Shown: positions 28,663-38,634 of the stretch, piece by piece
Position numbering within the stretch: position 1 is the first letter of the stretch
How the letters are laid out: the number at the start of each line of letters is the position of its first letter
Assembly: GCF_011617245.1 (NCBI RefSeq)
Contig: NZ_CP050152.1
Span: forward strand, 2,656,503-2,720,502
Length of the DNA: 64,000 nucleotides
Direction: 5' to 3'
From: Brevibacterium atlanticum
GTDB lineage: Bacteria > Actinomycetota > Actinomycetes > Actinomycetales > Brevibacteriaceae
Made by a program: the position numbers and the translations under genes
The notes under the pieces: model-generated
Database searches by the model: none
The model's input: only the letters and a program-made list of their open reading frames with translations
What the model was told of the DNA's origin: nothing

Positions 28663-29547
28663 TCAGTCTTCGGCGAGGACTTCTCTGGTCACCTTGATGC
28701 AGATCGCCGAAGGGAATCCGCGCCGCGCGAGCATGCCGAGGATGCGGCGCTCGCGCACCGCATAGTCGAGTCGGCGTGTGGAAGCGGCCTTCTTCGCAGC
28801 AACCTCCCGGGCGAGGTCCTCTTCTCCGTCGACGTCGGCGACGGCTTCGGAGGCGAGTTCGGGGCTGATGCCTTTCTTGCTGAGTTCACGTTTGAGCACG
28901 GATTTCGACAGCTTCCGGTTCTCCCGCTGCGCGCGGACGAAACGATGGGCGAACTCCTCATCGTTGAGCAGCCGAGAGTTCTCGAGTTTGTCGAGGAGGA
29001 CGTCGACGGCCTCGGGCATGAGGTCGCGTTTGAGCAGCTTCTTCCGCAGCTCCTCCCGCGAGTGGTCGCGCATCGCGAGCATGTTCATCGCCGTCTTCTT
29101 CGCCTGTGCATAGTCGGCGTCGAAGTCCGGGCCCTCATTCTCATCGTCAGCGAAGCCCGCGACATTGGAGTCATCGCCAGTGGTACCACCGGCACCGGCG
29201 TCGGTCCAGTCGTCGGCGACGAGATCAGAGGCATCGACGAAGTCGGGAACGGCTTCAGCATCGCCTTCTGCCCAGCCGTTGTCGGGCTCCCTGCGGGCAG
29301 GCTTGCCACCGACCCGCTTCTTCTTCCGGGCACCCGCACCCAAGCCTGCACCGCGCTCCTCGTCGATGCCGCTCAGTCCGGCGAAGAACCCGGCCTCGCC
29401 TTCGGCATGGCGCTGGTCGATCTCGGAGATCGCACTGCGCAGTTCCGAGAGTGTCGCGGCCTGCCCCGAGTCCCCCGCACCGCCCTTCTGGGCTGGTGCG
29501 GCGGACTCGTCGTCGGGCCGCGGGGTGTCAGGAGACTTCGACGTCAT
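28663..29547 (-). CDS. recX: Regulatory protein RecX with long disordered N-terminus
   Basis: The product has 294 residues, while the family is usually 150-270. The RecX core is at about 145-294: [46 protein letters not shown], and the C-terminal [20 protein letters not shown]. Residues 1-140 are rich in Asp, Gly, Ala and Glu with one basic patch ([15 protein letters not shown]). RecX binds and limits RecA filaments. Its start overlaps the recA stop by 20 bases, so it is co-transcribed with recA. Confidence 0.93.
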   Translation of the reverse strand: MTSKSPDTPRPDDESAAPAQKGGAGDSGQAATLSELRSAISEIDQRHAEGEAGFFAGLSGIDEERGAGLGAGARKKKRVGGKPARREPDNGWAEGDAEAVPDFVDASDLVADDWTDAGAGGTTGDDSNVAGFADDENEGPDFDADYAQAKKTAMNMLAMRDHSREELRKKLLKRDLMPEAVDVLLDKLENSRLLNDEEFAHRFVRAQRENRKLSKSVLKRELSKKGISPELASEAVADVDGEEDLAREVAAKKAASTRRLDYAVRERRILGMLARRGFPSAICIKVTREVLAED

Positions 29548-30631
29548 CCGACTGTGCTTCTCCGACTGCCTCGGTCTCTTCCCCAGCCTCAGCCTCGGGC
29601 TCGTCGGCCTTGATGAGACCCAGCTTGTGCTTGATCTTCAGCTCGATCTCTTCGGCGAGTCCCGGGTTGTCGCGGAGGAAGTTGCGGACGTTTTCCTTGC
29701 CCTGTCCCAGCTGGTCGCCGTCGTAGGTGAACCAGGAACCGGATTTGCGGACGATTCCGTTGTCGACACCCATATCGATGAGGCTGCCCTCGCGGGAGAT
29801 TCCCTGTCCGTAGAGGATGTCGAACTCGGCCTGCTTGAACGGCGGGGCGACCTTGTTCTTCACGATCTTCGCCCGTGTCCGGTTGCCCACCGCGTCCTGA
29901 CCTTCCTTGAGGGTCTCGATGCGGCGGACGTCGATGCGCACCGAAGCGTAGAACTTCAGCGCTTTACCACCCGAAGTGGTCTCCGGGGAGCCGAAGAAGA
30001 CGCCCACCTTCTCACGCAGCTGGTTGATGAAGATCGCGGTGGTCTTCGACTGGGCAAGGGCACCGGTGATCTTTCGCAGCGCCTGCGACATCAGGCGGGC
30101 CTGGAGGCCGACGTGGCTGTCGCCCATCTCGCCCTCGATCTCGGCCTTCGGCACGAGGGCCGCGACGGAGTCGATGACGATGACGTCGAGGGCGCCGGAG
30201 CGGATGAGCATATCGGCGATCTCGAGTGCCTGCTCACCGGTGTCCGGCTGGGAGACGAGGAGCTGATCGGTGTCGACGCCGAGCTTCTTCGCGTACTCGG
30301 GATCGAGGGCGTGTTCGGCGTCGATGAAGGCTGCGATGCCGCCGCCCTTCTGCGCGTTGGCCACAGCGTGCAGCGCCACGGTCGTCTTACCGGAGGATTC
30401 CGGTCCGTAGATCTCGACGACGCGGCCGCGCGGCAGGCCGCCGATGCCCAGCGCGATGTCGAGGGCGACCGAACCGGTCGGGATCGAGGCGATCGGTTCG
30501 CGAACGCCCTCTCCCAGACGCATGATCGCGCCCTTGCCGTAGTTGCGATCGATCTGCCCCAGGGCGGCGTCGAGGGCCTTCGACTTATCGCCGCCGGTGG
30601 GGACCTGAAGGTTCTTGGGTGTACGTGCCAT
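29528..30631 (-). CDS. recA: Recombinase RecA
   Basis: The product has 367 residues with no intein. Walker A GPESSGKT is at 76-83, and the Walker B region [14 protein letters not shown], loop L1 ([20 protein letters not shown]) and the L2 region [28 protein letters not shown] all match. The acidic C-terminal tail [17 protein letters not shown] is normal. It forms filaments for recombination and triggers LexA cleavage. An SOS box lies about 145 bases upstream at 30774-30789. Confidence 0.99.
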   Translation of the reverse strand: MARTPKNLQVPTGGDKSKALDAALGQIDRNYGKGAIMRLGEGVREPIASIPTGSVALDIALGIGGLPRGRVVEIYGPESSGKTTVALHAVANAQKGGGIAAFIDAEHALDPEYAKKLGVDTDQLLVSQPDTGEQALEIADMLIRSGALDVIVIDSVAALVPKAEIEGEMGDSHVGLQARLMSQALRKITGALAQSKTTAIFINQLREKVGVFFGSPETTSGGKALKFYASVRIDVRRIETLKEGQDAVGNRTRAKIVKNKVAPPFKQAEFDILYGQGISREGSLIDMGVDNGIVRKSGSWFTYDGDQLGQGKENVRNFLRDNPGLAEEIELKIKHKLGLIKADEPEAEAGEETEAVGEAQSDDVEVS

Positions 30632-30773
30632 GACGTCTCCTCATCGTTGCTTTTCCTTTGAGACCAAGGCTAGAAGATGGCACTGACATAACGACAGAGG
30701 AAGAGATTCCCCGGTGGATAACCAGCCACTCGACATCACAGGTCCCGCGATTCCTCACCAGGATAGCGCACAT

Positions 30774-30789
30774 GGGAACAGGTGTTCTA
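30774..30789 (-). promoter_or_regulatory. SOS box of recA
   Basis: On the minus strand TAGAACACCTGTTCCC contains the perfect core GAAC-N4-GTTC of the actinobacterial LexA box. A possible -10 (TATCCT) at 30760-30765 lies just downstream, so LexA would cover the -35 region. Confidence 0.7.
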
Positions 30790-30834
30790 TATATTCGAGC
30801 GTGTCGCGTGTCTCCCGAGAACCTACGCAAAGAT

Positions 30835-31036
30835 CTACGCGGATGCCAGACCCAGCTGCCAGGTGAGTCCGAAACGATCGCCCACCCAGCCGAACGGTCC
30901 GGACCCCCATAGTCGTCGAGCGGCATGAATACGGTCCCCTGATCGCTCAGCGCGGTTTACATGCGCTCCAGCTCTTCGGCCGACACGCAGTCGACCATGA
31001 GGGACACAGCAGGGGTGATGTTCCATTCACGCGGTC
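30835..31036 (-). pseudogene. Broken VOC (PhnB/3-demethylubiquinone methyltransferase-like) gene fragment
   Basis: Minus-strand translation gives EWNITPAVSLMVDCVSAEELERM, then in another frame SDQGTVFMPLDDYG, then in a third GPFGWVGDRFGLTWQLGLASA and a stop. These are consecutive pieces of the C-terminal half of a small VOC-fold protein of the PhnB type, separated by frameshifts and a missing N-terminus. It is a decayed gene between recA and the DUF3046 gene. Confidence 0.7.
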
Positions 31037-31104
31037 AGTCTGCACTTCGAAAGCACCCGACCAGTTGCTTCCCTGCCGGCTGCAGACCCGGCGCGAACCC
31101 CGCC

Positions 31105-31332
31105 TCAGAACGGGCGGGAGCGCGGCTTCTCTTTGCCCAAACGGCGGGACTCGGGAACACCCATGGAGTCGCAGACCGCGATCCAGATGTCGCGCGGCTC
31201 TACCCCGGCATCGAATGCCTGCGCCGCGGTACGCGAACCCAGGGAGCTCAGAGTCAGGTCGGTGTGCAGGGAGGCAGCACGAGCCTCACCGAACTCCTCG
31301 TTCATGAGGATCCAGTAGAGAGTGTGGCGCAT
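31105..31332 (-). CDS. DUF3046 family protein
   Basis: The product has 75 residues. [21 protein letters not shown] and the region SLGSRTAAQAFDAGVEPRDIWIAVCDSMGVPESR match DUF3046, a small actinobacterial family normally beside recA. Function unknown. Its ATG shares one base with the clgR stop (TGATG), so translation is coupled to clgR. Confidence 0.88.
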   Translation of the reverse strand: MRHTLYWILMNEEFGEARAASLHTDLTLSSLGSRTAAQAFDAGVEPRDIWIAVCDSMGVPESRRLGKEKPRSRPF

Positions 31333-31661
31333 CAGGGCTTAGCAGCCAGCCGCGGAGCAGAGTATCCCTCGGGGTGACCGAGGATCTTGTCCGAGAGCTC
31401 CTGCGGAATGGTGTCGGGGATCTGCACACCTTCTTCTAGAGCGAAACGATCAGACACCGATGACAGCAGGGCCGACAACGGCAAGTCGAGTGCTTCGCAG
31501 ATCGCAGACAGCAACTCGGACGAGGCTTCCTTCTGTCCGCGCTCGATCTCGCTGAGGTAGCCCAGCGACACGCTGGCTCCTGTCGAGACATCGCGCAGGG
31601 TGCGGCCTTGACGACGGCGGGCGGAACGTAGTGCGTCGCCGATTTCGACTCTCAGTAACAT
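31332..31661 (-). CDS. clgR: XRE-type regulator ClgR
   Basis: The product has 109 residues. The helix-turn-helix (about 8-62: [37 protein letters not shown]) is nearly identical in pattern to ClgR/PopR. The C-terminus ends LAAKP, with small hydrophobics of the type seen in Clp-degraded regulators. ClgR activates clp protease genes under stress in related organisms. GGGAGGG precedes the ATG at 31661. It follows cinA in the same direction with a gap of about 180 bases. Confidence 0.9.
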   Translation of the reverse strand: MLLRVEIGDALRSARRRQGRTLRDVSTGASVSLGYLSEIERGQKEASSELLSAICEALDLPLSALLSSVSDRFALEEGVQIPDTIPQELSDKILGHPEGYSAPRLAAKP

Positions 31662-31838
31662 AACGCGGCCCTCCCTTTGTCAGCGCGTCCCGTCGGGGTA
31701 GTTCCAACAACCTTACAACCTGGCCGTGACACAGCACCAACCTGGTGCCCCGAGCGGATGGTATTGCCAGTCCATTCGAAGACTCTGGAGAATATTCGTC
31801 CCATAGGCATTACTCGATCAACCCCGCCGACGGTGAAC

Positions 31839-32420
31839 TTATTCCGTGCTCGGCCCGTCAGGATCCGCGGCATCAGGCCCCGCAGGATTCCCCGCACCGG
31901 TCCCGGTCGAATTGCCAGCGCTCGGCCCGTACGCAAGCTCGGCGACGAACTCCTCGAGGTTGACCGACATCGCCTGCACCGTTGATGTGCGGATCGCGTC
32001 GCGATCGCCGGTGAACTCGTGTTCGAAGACCTTCGACTTGCCGCCGAAGGCGATCGCCGTATAGACGAGCCCGACGGGTTTGTCGTCCTGCGGGTCCGGT
32101 CCGGCGACCCCGGTGCACGAGATTCCGATGTCGGCGACGCACTTCGCGGCCGTGCCGACAGCCATCTGTGCGGCGACGACTGGGTCGATCGGACCCGTCT
32201 CCTCGAGGTGGTCGGCATCGACGCCGGCCAGGCTCGCCTTGAGATCGGTGGCATACGTGACCAGTCCCCCGCGGACGACTGCTGAGGCTCCGGGGACGTC
32301 GACGAGGGAGGCGACGAAGCGCCCTCCGGTCAATGACTCCGCCGACGCGACCGACAGTCCCAGCCGGGCGCACGTGGCGATGATGCGCCGGTTGATCTCG
32401 AGGTGCTCGGACTCAGCCAC
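31839..32420 (-). CDS. CinA C-terminal-type protein (nicotinamide-nucleotide amidase PncC-like)
   Basis: The product has 193 residues from GTG at 32420, which overlaps the pgsA stop by 8 bases. Another GTG at 32477 would add 19 residues. The CinA domain is complete: LGLSVASAESLTGGRFVASLVDVPGAS, VRGGLVTYATDLKASL and GISCTGVAGPDPQDDKPVGLVYTAIA. The family deamidates NMN. A Gly/Pro/Ala-rich tail follows. The pgsA-cinA-clgR order is typical of actinobacteria. Confidence 0.9.
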   Translation of the reverse strand: MAESEHLEINRRIIATCARLGLSVASAESLTGGRFVASLVDVPGASAVVRGGLVTYATDLKASLAGVDADHLEETGPIDPVVAAQMAVGTAAKCVADIGISCTGVAGPDPQDDKPVGLVYTAIAFGGKSKVFEHEFTGDRDAIRTSTVQAMSVNLEEFVAELAYGPSAGNSTGTGAGNPAGPDAADPDGPSTE

Positions 32421-33114
32421 GAGCGCCGTTTCCGTTCCCCGGGCCGCTGTCGCCTCGACCGCTGCCGTCTCCCGCACCTGCTGCCCCGCCCTGGGCCTCG
32501 CGGTAGAGCTTGACTGCCTGCACGCAGTAGTCGACGCCGGTGACGATGGTGACGACGATGGCTGCGGTCATGACAACCCACGCGAAGACGAGCAGGATGA
32601 CGTAGACGACCGAGGGCACGAGCGGCGCCAGCGGGTAGATGAGCAGGAAGAGACCGATGGCCACGGTCTGGAGCACCGTCTTGATCTTCCCGCCGCGGGA
32701 GGCGGGCATGACGGCGATGCGGATCATGAAGAACCTAAGCACCGTGATGCCGAACTCGCGCACGAGGATGATCACCGGCACCCACCAGGGCAGTTCGACG
32801 ATTATCGCCAGACCGATGAGTGCTGCGGCCATGAGCGACTTGTCGGCGATGGGGTCGGCGATCTTGCCGAAGTTCGTCACCAGGTTGTGTTTGCGTGCCA
32901 GATCGCCGTCGATCTTGTCGGTGAGCATCGCGAGCAGGAACACGACGAGCGCCCACCATCGGGTCGTCACGTCATCGCCTCCGTGGGCCAGCAGAAGGAC
33001 CAGGAAGACGGGCACCATGAGGATGCGCAGCACCGTGAGCGCGTTCGGAAGATTCCACGGACTCGGTTCTGCGGCGGGCTGCTGAGAGGCTCCGGCCTCG
33101 GCTCGATCGTTCAC
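32413..33114 (-). CDS. pgsA: CDP-alcohol phosphatidyltransferase (phosphatidylglycerophosphate synthase)
   Basis: The product has 233 residues with several membrane helices. The signature DGDLARKHNLVTNFGKIADPIADK gives D-G-x2-A-R-x8-G-x3-D-x3-D exactly. WNLPNALTVLRILMVPVFLVLL at the start is family-typical. It makes phosphatidylglycerophosphate from CDP-diacylglycerol. Both ends are disordered. It lies between ftsK and cinA, as mycobacterial pgsA3. Confidence 0.94.
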   Translation of the reverse strand: MNDRAEAGASQQPAAEPSPWNLPNALTVLRILMVPVFLVLLLAHGGDDVTTRWWALVVFLLAMLTDKIDGDLARKHNLVTNFGKIADPIADKSLMAAALIGLAIIVELPWWVPVIILVREFGITVLRFFMIRIAVMPASRGGKIKTVLQTVAIGLFLLIYPLAPLVPSVVYVILLVFAWVVMTAAIVVTIVTGVDYCVQAVKLYREAQGGAAGAGDGSGRGDSGPGNGNGARG

Positions 33115-33157
33115 ATCTCCACCCTATCGGAGGGAGCTGGGCAGATCATCGCAAACA

Positions 33158-33207
33158 CCATCGCCGAGGTGGGGCTCCGGTGATCCGGTGCCCCACCTCG
33201 GCGATGG
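33158..33207. terminator. Long hairpin between ftsK and pgsA
   Basis: An 18-bp perfect stem (33158-33175 with 33190-33207) and a 14-base loop lie 60 bases after the ftsK stop. The stem consists of the recurrent motif TCGCCGAGGTGG. No long T-run follows on either strand. Confidence 0.65.
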
Positions 33208-33266
33208 GTGCGGTTGTTCGAGTCGGGAACGCACGCGCGTTCCGCGACGACGTCGGGCGTCGAGCC

Positions 33267-36188
33267 TCAGCGGCCGGTGAGCTGCCAGGCGTCCTCTCCG
33301 CTGGCTTCGACGACCTCGAGCCCGGTCTCCGGGTCGATGTCGCCGATGCTGAGGTCCTCGGCGTGGCCGACGCCGTGGGCGTAGCGGTCGGACGAACCGG
33401 AGCCGTGCGACGGGGCCGAGCCGTGGGAGGTGTGCCCGTAGTCGTCGTTGAACTCCTCATCGTAGTCGCCGGCAGCCGAGGCGTGCCCGGCCTGTCCCTG
33501 ACCTTGACCTCCCTGGGTCTGACCCTCACCTGTCGGGACCTCGGCGGCTGCTCCGCCGGAGTCCTCGGGTGGGGTCTCGCCCTTGATGATCGCCAGCGTG
33601 CCGGGCAGGTCGTCGGGACGCACGAGCACATCGCGGGCCTTCGATCCCTCGGAGGGGCCGACGATGCCGCGGGACTCCATGAGGTCCATGAGACGGCCGG
33701 CCTTGGCGAAGCCGACGCGCAGCTTGCGCTGGAGCATCGAGGTCGAACCGAACTGGGTGGTGACGACCTGCTCGATCGCCTGGAGCAGCAGCTCGAGGTC
33801 GTCTCCGATGTCCTCGTCGATCTGCTTCTTCGGCGCCTCGACGGCGACGTCTTCGCGGTAGTTCGGGGTGAGCTGGCTCTTGACGTGTTCGACGACCTTC
33901 TCGATCTCGGACTCGTTGACCCAGGCACCCTGGACACGCATGGGCTTGGCCGCACCCATCGGCAGGAACAGGGCGTCACCCTGACCGATGAGCTTCTCCG
34001 CACCGGGCTGGTCGAGGACGACTCGGGAGTCGGCCAGCGACGAGGTCGCGAACGCCAGACGTGAGGGCACGTTGGCCTTGATGAGGCCGGTGACGACGTC
34101 GACGCTGGGTCGCTGGGTGGCGAGCACGAGGTGGATGCCGGCGGCACGCGCGAGCTGCGTGATGCGCTGGATCGAGGCCTCGACGTCGCGCGGGGCGACC
34201 ATCATGAGGTCGGCGAGCTCGTCGACGACCACGAGCAGGTACGGGTAGGGCTGGAGCACGCGTTCGGATCCGGCCGGGGGCTGGATGCGGCCCTCGCGGA
34301 CGGCCTTGTTGAACTCCTTGACGTGCTTGAACCCGTAGTTCGCGAGGTCGTCGTAGCGGGCGTCCATTTCGCGCACGACCCATTCGAGCGCCTCGGCGGC
34401 CTTCTTCGGGTTCGTGATGATCGGGGTGATCAGGTGCGGGATGCCTTCGTAGATCGTCAGCTCGACGCGCTTGGGGTCGACGAGGATCATGCGCACCTCG
34501 TCGGGGGTCGCACGCATCATGATCGAAGTGATCATCGAGTTCACGAAGCTCGACTTACCGGCACCGGTAGCACCGGCGACGAGCAGGTGGGGCATCTTGG
34601 AGAGGTCAGCGACGACGAATCCGCCTTCGACGTCCTTGCCCACGCCCATGACCATCGGGTGGTCGGTCTTGCGGGCGGCCTTCGAGCGCAACACGTCGCC
34701 CAGGGCCACGTTCTCACGGTCGGAGTTCGGGATCTCGATGCCGATGGCCTTCTTGCCGGGGATCGGCGAGAGGATGCGGACATCGGCACTGGCCACGGCG
34801 TAGGCGATGTTCTTGCTCAGCGCCGTGACCTTCTCGACCTTGGTGCCGGCGCCGAGCTCCACCTCGTAGCGGGTGACCGTGGGTCCGCGGGAGAACCCGG
34901 TGACCTGGGCGTCGATCTTGAACTGCTCGAGGACGTCGCGCAGGGCTTCGACGACGCGGTCGTTGGCCTCGGAGCGCTCCTTGGCGGGCGGTCCGGGGAC
35001 GAGGTAGTCCGAGGACGGCAGGGTGTAGGTGACGTCGCCGGCTAGGGTGAGCTGTTCGACCCGTTCGGGCAGCTGCTCGGTCGGGGGCGGCGCGGGGGCG
35101 TTGGTGATCGGCACCGGCGCCGAGGCGGCTGCGGACTCGGCCTTCTTCGCCTCGTTCGCGGCGTCATCGTCCATCCCGATGGTCTTCTTCAGCGCGGCCA
35201 TTTCGCGTTCGGCCTTGGTCGGGCGGCGCTGACCGGGCTTGAGCTTCGGCTCGGTGTCGATGACCGCAGTGTCGGTCTCGTCCTCGGAGATCTCGTTCTC
35301 GTTGATGTAGGCCTTGTCGTAGGCCTTGGTCACGGCTTCGTCGTCGGCGGATTCGGAGTCGAGATCGGGGATCTCGGTCTTCTTCTTCCGGCTGCGGCGC
35401 TTGGAGCCCAGGACGGGCTTGAGATCGGCGGTCCGGCCGTTCTCGGCAACGAGGTCGGATTGCTTGGTTTCGGCCGCCTCGGCGTCGGAATCGGGCCGGG
35501 CTCCCCCGGTCAGTCGCCAGTAGAGGTCGGTCAGGCGTTTGGGGATCGCGCGGACCGGGGTGGCGGTGATGACGAGGAGGGAGAAGAGCCCGAGGAGGAC
35601 GAGCAGCGGCACGGCCACGTAGACCGTGGTGGCGGTCGTCAGCGGTGAGGAGATGACGAAGCCGAGGGCGCCGCCGCCGTTGGCCATGGCCTCACGAGAG
35701 TTGACGAAGCTCGGGTTGCCGGCTGCGATGTGGGCGAGGCCGGAGGCGGACAGCAGCAGGAAGATCCCGCCGATGAGGATCCGGTTGTTGCCGCGGTTGT
35801 CGTGGCCGCGGAGGAACAGGCGGATCGAGTAGCAGGTGAAGAGCAACGGCAGAGCGAGTGCCACGCGTCCGAAGGTGCCCTCGACGATCGAGCGCACCAC
35901 GTCGCTGATCGCGCCGGGGATATTCCACCATTCGAAGGCGGCGATGACGATCGAGAGCCCGATGAGGAAGAACGCTGTGCCGTCCCTCTTCGTCGGTGAT
36001 TGATCGGTCGGTTCGTCGCTCAGGGTCTTTCGCGCACGGTTTCCGGCCATGTGGGCCACTCCATTCCACGCACCGGTGACAACATTTGTCCCGGTTTCTT
36101 CGGTCCCCGCTTTGCCGGACCGACCAGCGTTTTTGGACGCTGTGCGCTTTCCGGAACCAGAAGCGGGGGAAGTCGTTCTGGTCGCCAT
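33267..36188 (-). CDS. ftsK: DNA translocase FtsK
   Basis: The product has 973 residues from ATG at 36188 (GAGAG upstream). Four N-terminal transmembrane helices (about 65-220) anchor it at the septum. A charged linker (about 230-440) leads to the motor: [22 protein letters not shown] (Walker A), [27 protein letters not shown] (Walker B) and [21 protein letters not shown]. The gamma winged helix ([23 protein letters not shown]) recognises orienting DNA sequences. A Gly/Gln/Ser/His-rich tail follows gamma. It moves chromosome dimers to dif during division. Confidence 0.97.
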   Translation of the reverse strand: MATRTTSPASGSGKRTASKNAGRSGKAGTEETGTNVVTGAWNGVAHMAGNRARKTLSDEPTDQSPTKRDGTAFFLIGLSIVIAAFEWWNIPGAISDVVRSIVEGTFGRVALALPLLFTCYSIRLFLRGHDNRGNNRILIGGIFLLLSASGLAHIAAGNPSFVNSREAMANGGGALGFVISSPLTTATTVYVAVPLLVLLGLFSLLVITATPVRAIPKRLTDLYWRLTGGARPDSDAEAAETKQSDLVAENGRTADLKPVLGSKRRSRKKKTEIPDLDSESADDEAVTKAYDKAYINENEISEDETDTAVIDTEPKLKPGQRRPTKAEREMAALKKTIGMDDDAANEAKKAESAAASAPVPITNAPAPPPTEQLPERVEQLTLAGDVTYTLPSSDYLVPGPPAKERSEANDRVVEALRDVLEQFKIDAQVTGFSRGPTVTRYEVELGAGTKVEKVTALSKNIAYAVASADVRILSPIPGKKAIGIEIPNSDRENVALGDVLRSKAARKTDHPMVMGVGKDVEGGFVVADLSKMPHLLVAGATGAGKSSFVNSMITSIMMRATPDEVRMILVDPKRVELTIYEGIPHLITPIITNPKKAAEALEWVVREMDARYDDLANYGFKHVKEFNKAVREGRIQPPAGSERVLQPYPYLLVVVDELADLMMVAPRDVEASIQRITQLARAAGIHLVLATQRPSVDVVTGLIKANVPSRLAFATSSLADSRVVLDQPGAEKLIGQGDALFLPMGAAKPMRVQGAWVNESEIEKVVEHVKSQLTPNYREDVAVEAPKKQIDEDIGDDLELLLQAIEQVVTTQFGSTSMLQRKLRVGFAKAGRLMDLMESRGIVGPSEGSKARDVLVRPDDLPGTLAIIKGETPPEDSGGAAAEVPTGEGQTQGGQGQGQAGHASAAGDYDEEFNDDYGHTSHGSAPSHGSGSSDRYAHGVGHAEDLSIGDIDPETGLEVVEASGEDAWQLTGR

Positions 36189-36416
36189 GTCTCTCATCTT
36201 AGGACGATATGGTGCTCCTGCCCAGCAAACCCGCAGGTTTCGGCGTGCCACGGCGTGGGGGTATGGGCGGGGTTCGTGTGGGTGGGCGGGGCTCGCGTGG
36301 ATAGCCCAAGGCGCCGGTGTAGCCCTTCCCTGCGTCGTGCAAGTTGCGTCAATACCCGGGCGCGCCTCGACTTTCCCACCGGCGGAGCCGCATCCTCCCC
36401 TCCGGTAGCGGCCCGT

Positions 36417-36473
36417 TAGGTGGGCGTTCTGGTCGGATCCCCCTGAGTTTTTTCCGACCAGAACGCCCACCTA
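36417..36473. terminator. 21-bp perfect hairpin containing the ArsR-like stop codon
   Basis: The arms 36417-36437 and 36453-36473 are perfect complements; the 15-base loop contains TTTTTT on the plus strand. The TAG stop of the ArsR-like gene is part of the right arm. It separates that gene from the ftsK promoter region. Confidence 0.8.
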
Positions 36474-37202
36474 GTGAAGTTGATCAGGCTCCGTAGTGCG
36501 CGCCGGCACCCCATTACGTGCTTTCGACTCGTCGGCACCTGACCGATCCGGGCTGGTTGCGGGCGAACTCGAGTGCATGGCAATGAACAGCCCCCACTGA
36601 CTTGCCCCGTCCTTCTTCCGGCGACCGCGGAACTCCTCGAAGAGTTCGTCGATGCGCGCGCGGAACTCGTCGACTTCGTCGGGCGTGAGCATCGCGGCCA
36701 TCCGTCCCATCGTCCGCTCCTCATAGGGGGCCGCGGTGAACTCTGCGGTGAAGGCTTCGAGCATCTGGTGCGTCATGTCCCCGGTATTGAGGAACCAGCT
36801 CTTGCCCGTCGCCCGGTAGGGAATCTCTCTGGCCCCACGTCTGCCTCGCCTGACCTCCTGCGCTTCGAGGAATCCGGTGTCGGCGAGCATGCGCACATGA
36901 TGCAGTGAGGTCGCCGGGTTGAGCCCAGCCGCCTCGGCGATCTCCCTATTGCTCAGCGCCTCGTCGAGACACAGCCGCAGAATTCGGATCCGTATGCTCG
37001 AAGCCAGCGCCTTCGCCTCGGCATCGGTGGCATCCCGACGCTCGACAGCCCGGGCCACAGCACCCGCCCTCACCGTCCCGGAATCACCGGCATCCGCCGT
37101 GCGCCCGTCGGCGGCGGCACTGATCGGCCTCAGCACCGCCGCGGAGTCACCGGAATCCGGACCGCTCACGGGCGTGACCGCCTCGGTGCGCTCTTCATTC
37201 AT
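36471..37202 (-). CDS. ArsR-type winged-helix regulator
   Basis: The product has 243 residues from ATG at 37202 (MNEERTEAVTPVSG). The winged helix is at about 65-140: LASSIRIRILRLCLDEALSNREIAEAAGLNPATSLHHVRMLADTGFLEAQE, followed by the wing. The C-terminal half (MTHQMLEAFTAEFTAAPYEE, LTPDEVDEFRARIDELFEEFRGRRKKDG) resembles multidrug-sensing regulators of this type. The open frame starts 39 bases earlier with MIDFPQSV, but that part is the operator dyad. Divergent from an MFS exporter it probably represses. Confidence 0.88.
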   Translation of the reverse strand: MNEERTEAVTPVSGPDSGDSAAVLRPISAAADGRTADAGDSGTVRAGAVARAVERRDATDAEAKALASSIRIRILRLCLDEALSNREIAEAAGLNPATSLHHVRMLADTGFLEAQEVRRGRRGAREIPYRATGKSWFLNTGDMTHQMLEAFTAEFTAAPYEERTMGRMAAMLTPDEVDEFRARIDELFEEFRGRRKKDGASQWGLFIAMHSSSPATSPDRSGADESKARNGVPARTTEPDQLH

Positions 37203-37222
37203 AGGCACCACGCTAACGACCG

Positions 37223-37270
37223 ATTGAGGAAAGTCAATCATTCTCGCGTTAGTGATTGACTTTCCTCAAT
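37223..37270. promoter_or_regulatory. Long inverted-repeat operator between regulator and MFS gene
   Basis: Perfect 18-base arms ATTGAGGAAAGTCAATCA (37223-37240) and its complement (37253-37270) flank 12 bases. Each arm is itself a dyad, GATTGA-N6-TCAATC, so two binding sites face each other. It is centred between the divergent starts. Confidence 0.8.
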
Positions 37271-37334
37271 CAGTGATGCAAGACTCGCCGGTGACGATTC
37301 CCGATTCCCATTCCGCCGACTCGAGGACGAGCAG

Positions 37335-38612
37335 ATGGCGCGCAACCGTTCCGCATCTCCGAGGCGATCGCCCCTGTGGCGCCATCACGACTTCATGCAG
37401 CTGTGGATGGGCGACACCGTCTCCGTGTTCGGCTCCCAGCTCGTGCTCTTCGCGCTTCCCCTCATCGCCGTCCAGGTGCTCCACGCTGATGCCTTCGAGA
37501 TGGGCGTCCTCGCCGCCCTCGAATCCGCCGCCTTCCTCCTCATCAGCCTTCCCGCCGGCGCGTGGGTTGACCGGTTGCCGAAGAAGGCCGTCATCGTCTC
37601 AGGCGACATCATCCGGGCCGCCATCCTGCTTACCATTCCCCTGACCTGGGCCTTCGACGCGCTGACCATGATCCAGCTCTACCTCGTCGCCGCCGGCGTC
37701 GGCGTCGTCACCGTCTTCTTCGACATCGCCAACCAGTCGTTCCTCCCCGAGATCGTCGACGCCGATTCGATCGGCGACGGCAACGGCAAGCTCCAAGCCA
37801 GCCAGCAGACCGCACGCGTGGCGGGACCGACCCTGGCCTCCGGACTGGTGACCATGGTCGGAGCACCGCTGACCATCGGGCTGACGAGCGTCTGCATGGG
37901 ACTCTCCAGCCTCTTCGTCAGCCGCATCCGCTACCGACCCACCACCGCAGAGGCGCCCCATCGCCGAGGTTTCATCGCCGAGATCCGTGAGGGGCTCGGC
38001 TTCGTCCTCACCCATCCGCTGCTGCGCCGAATGACCGCGTGCACCAGACTGGCGAACCTCGCCTCCTCGGCCATCTTCGGACTCTTCGCCCTCTACATCC
38101 TGCGCACACTGGACCTCGGCCAGACTCAGATGGGCATCATCATGTCCGTCGGGGCCGCAGGCGGAATCCTCGGCGCCCTCACCGCTTCACATGTGCAGAG
38201 ACTCCTCGGCGAAGGACGCAGCGTGGCGGTGACCGCCGTGCTCAACGGAGCCTTCTTCTTCGCCATGCCGCTGGCGGGCATCCTGCCCTCGATGCCGACC
38301 CTCATCATCGGCTGGTTCGCTCTCACGTGGTCCGTCGTCGTCTACAACATCGCCCAGGTCAGCTTCCGGCAGCGCCTGTGTCCGAAGCCGCTGCTCGGTC
38401 GGATGAATGCCTCGATCCGGTTCCTCGTCTGGGGCCCGATGCCCATCGGTGCCCTGGCCGGAGGGATCCTCGGTGATCAGTTCGGAGTGGCGACGACGAT
38501 GTGGATCTTCGCCGCATGGGCGACCCTGGCCTCGCTGCCCGTGGTGATCTCACCGCTGCTGACGATGCGCACACTTCCGCGTGAGCTCGACCTGCTCACC
38601 GAAGCGGACTGA
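37335..38612 (+). CDS. MFS efflux transporter
   Basis: The product has 425 residues with about 12 transmembrane helices. The N-terminus WRHHDFMQLWMGDTVSVFGSQLVLFALPLIAV and the motif GAWVDRLPKKAVIVSGDIIRA (the MFS motif A region) are typical of the MefA/macrolide-type exporter group. Divergent from the ArsR-like regulator with a long operator between them, so drug- or metabolite-inducible export is likely; the substrate is unknown. Confidence 0.9.
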   Translation: MARNRSASPRRSPLWRHHDFMQLWMGDTVSVFGSQLVLFALPLIAVQVLHADAFEMGVLAALESAAFLLISLPAGAWVDRLPKKAVIVSGDIIRAAILLTIPLTWAFDALTMIQLYLVAAGVGVVTVFFDIANQSFLPEIVDADSIGDGNGKLQASQQTARVAGPTLASGLVTMVGAPLTIGLTSVCMGLSSLFVSRIRYRPTTAEAPHRRGFIAEIREGLGFVLTHPLLRRMTACTRLANLASSAIFGLFALYILRTLDLGQTQMGIIMSVGAAGGILGALTASHVQRLLGEGRSVAVTAVLNGAFFFAMPLAGILPSMPTLIIGWFALTWSVVVYNIAQVSFRQRLCPKPLLGRMNASIRFLVWGPMPIGALAGGILGDQFGVATTMWIFAAWATLASLPVVISPLLTMRTLPRELDLLTEAD

Positions 38613-38634
38613 CTCCCCGACAGTCACTGCAACA

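Noticed and set aside
26860..30661. Three long plus-strand frames (26860-28173, 28183-29613, 29165-30661)
   Set aside because: All are antisense to miaB, recX and recA and lack recognisable domains.
37252..37644. 130-codon frame starting MIDFPQS on the plus strand
   Set aside because: Start lies in the operator dyad and the frame is a shadow of the MFS gene, which has its own ATG at 37335.
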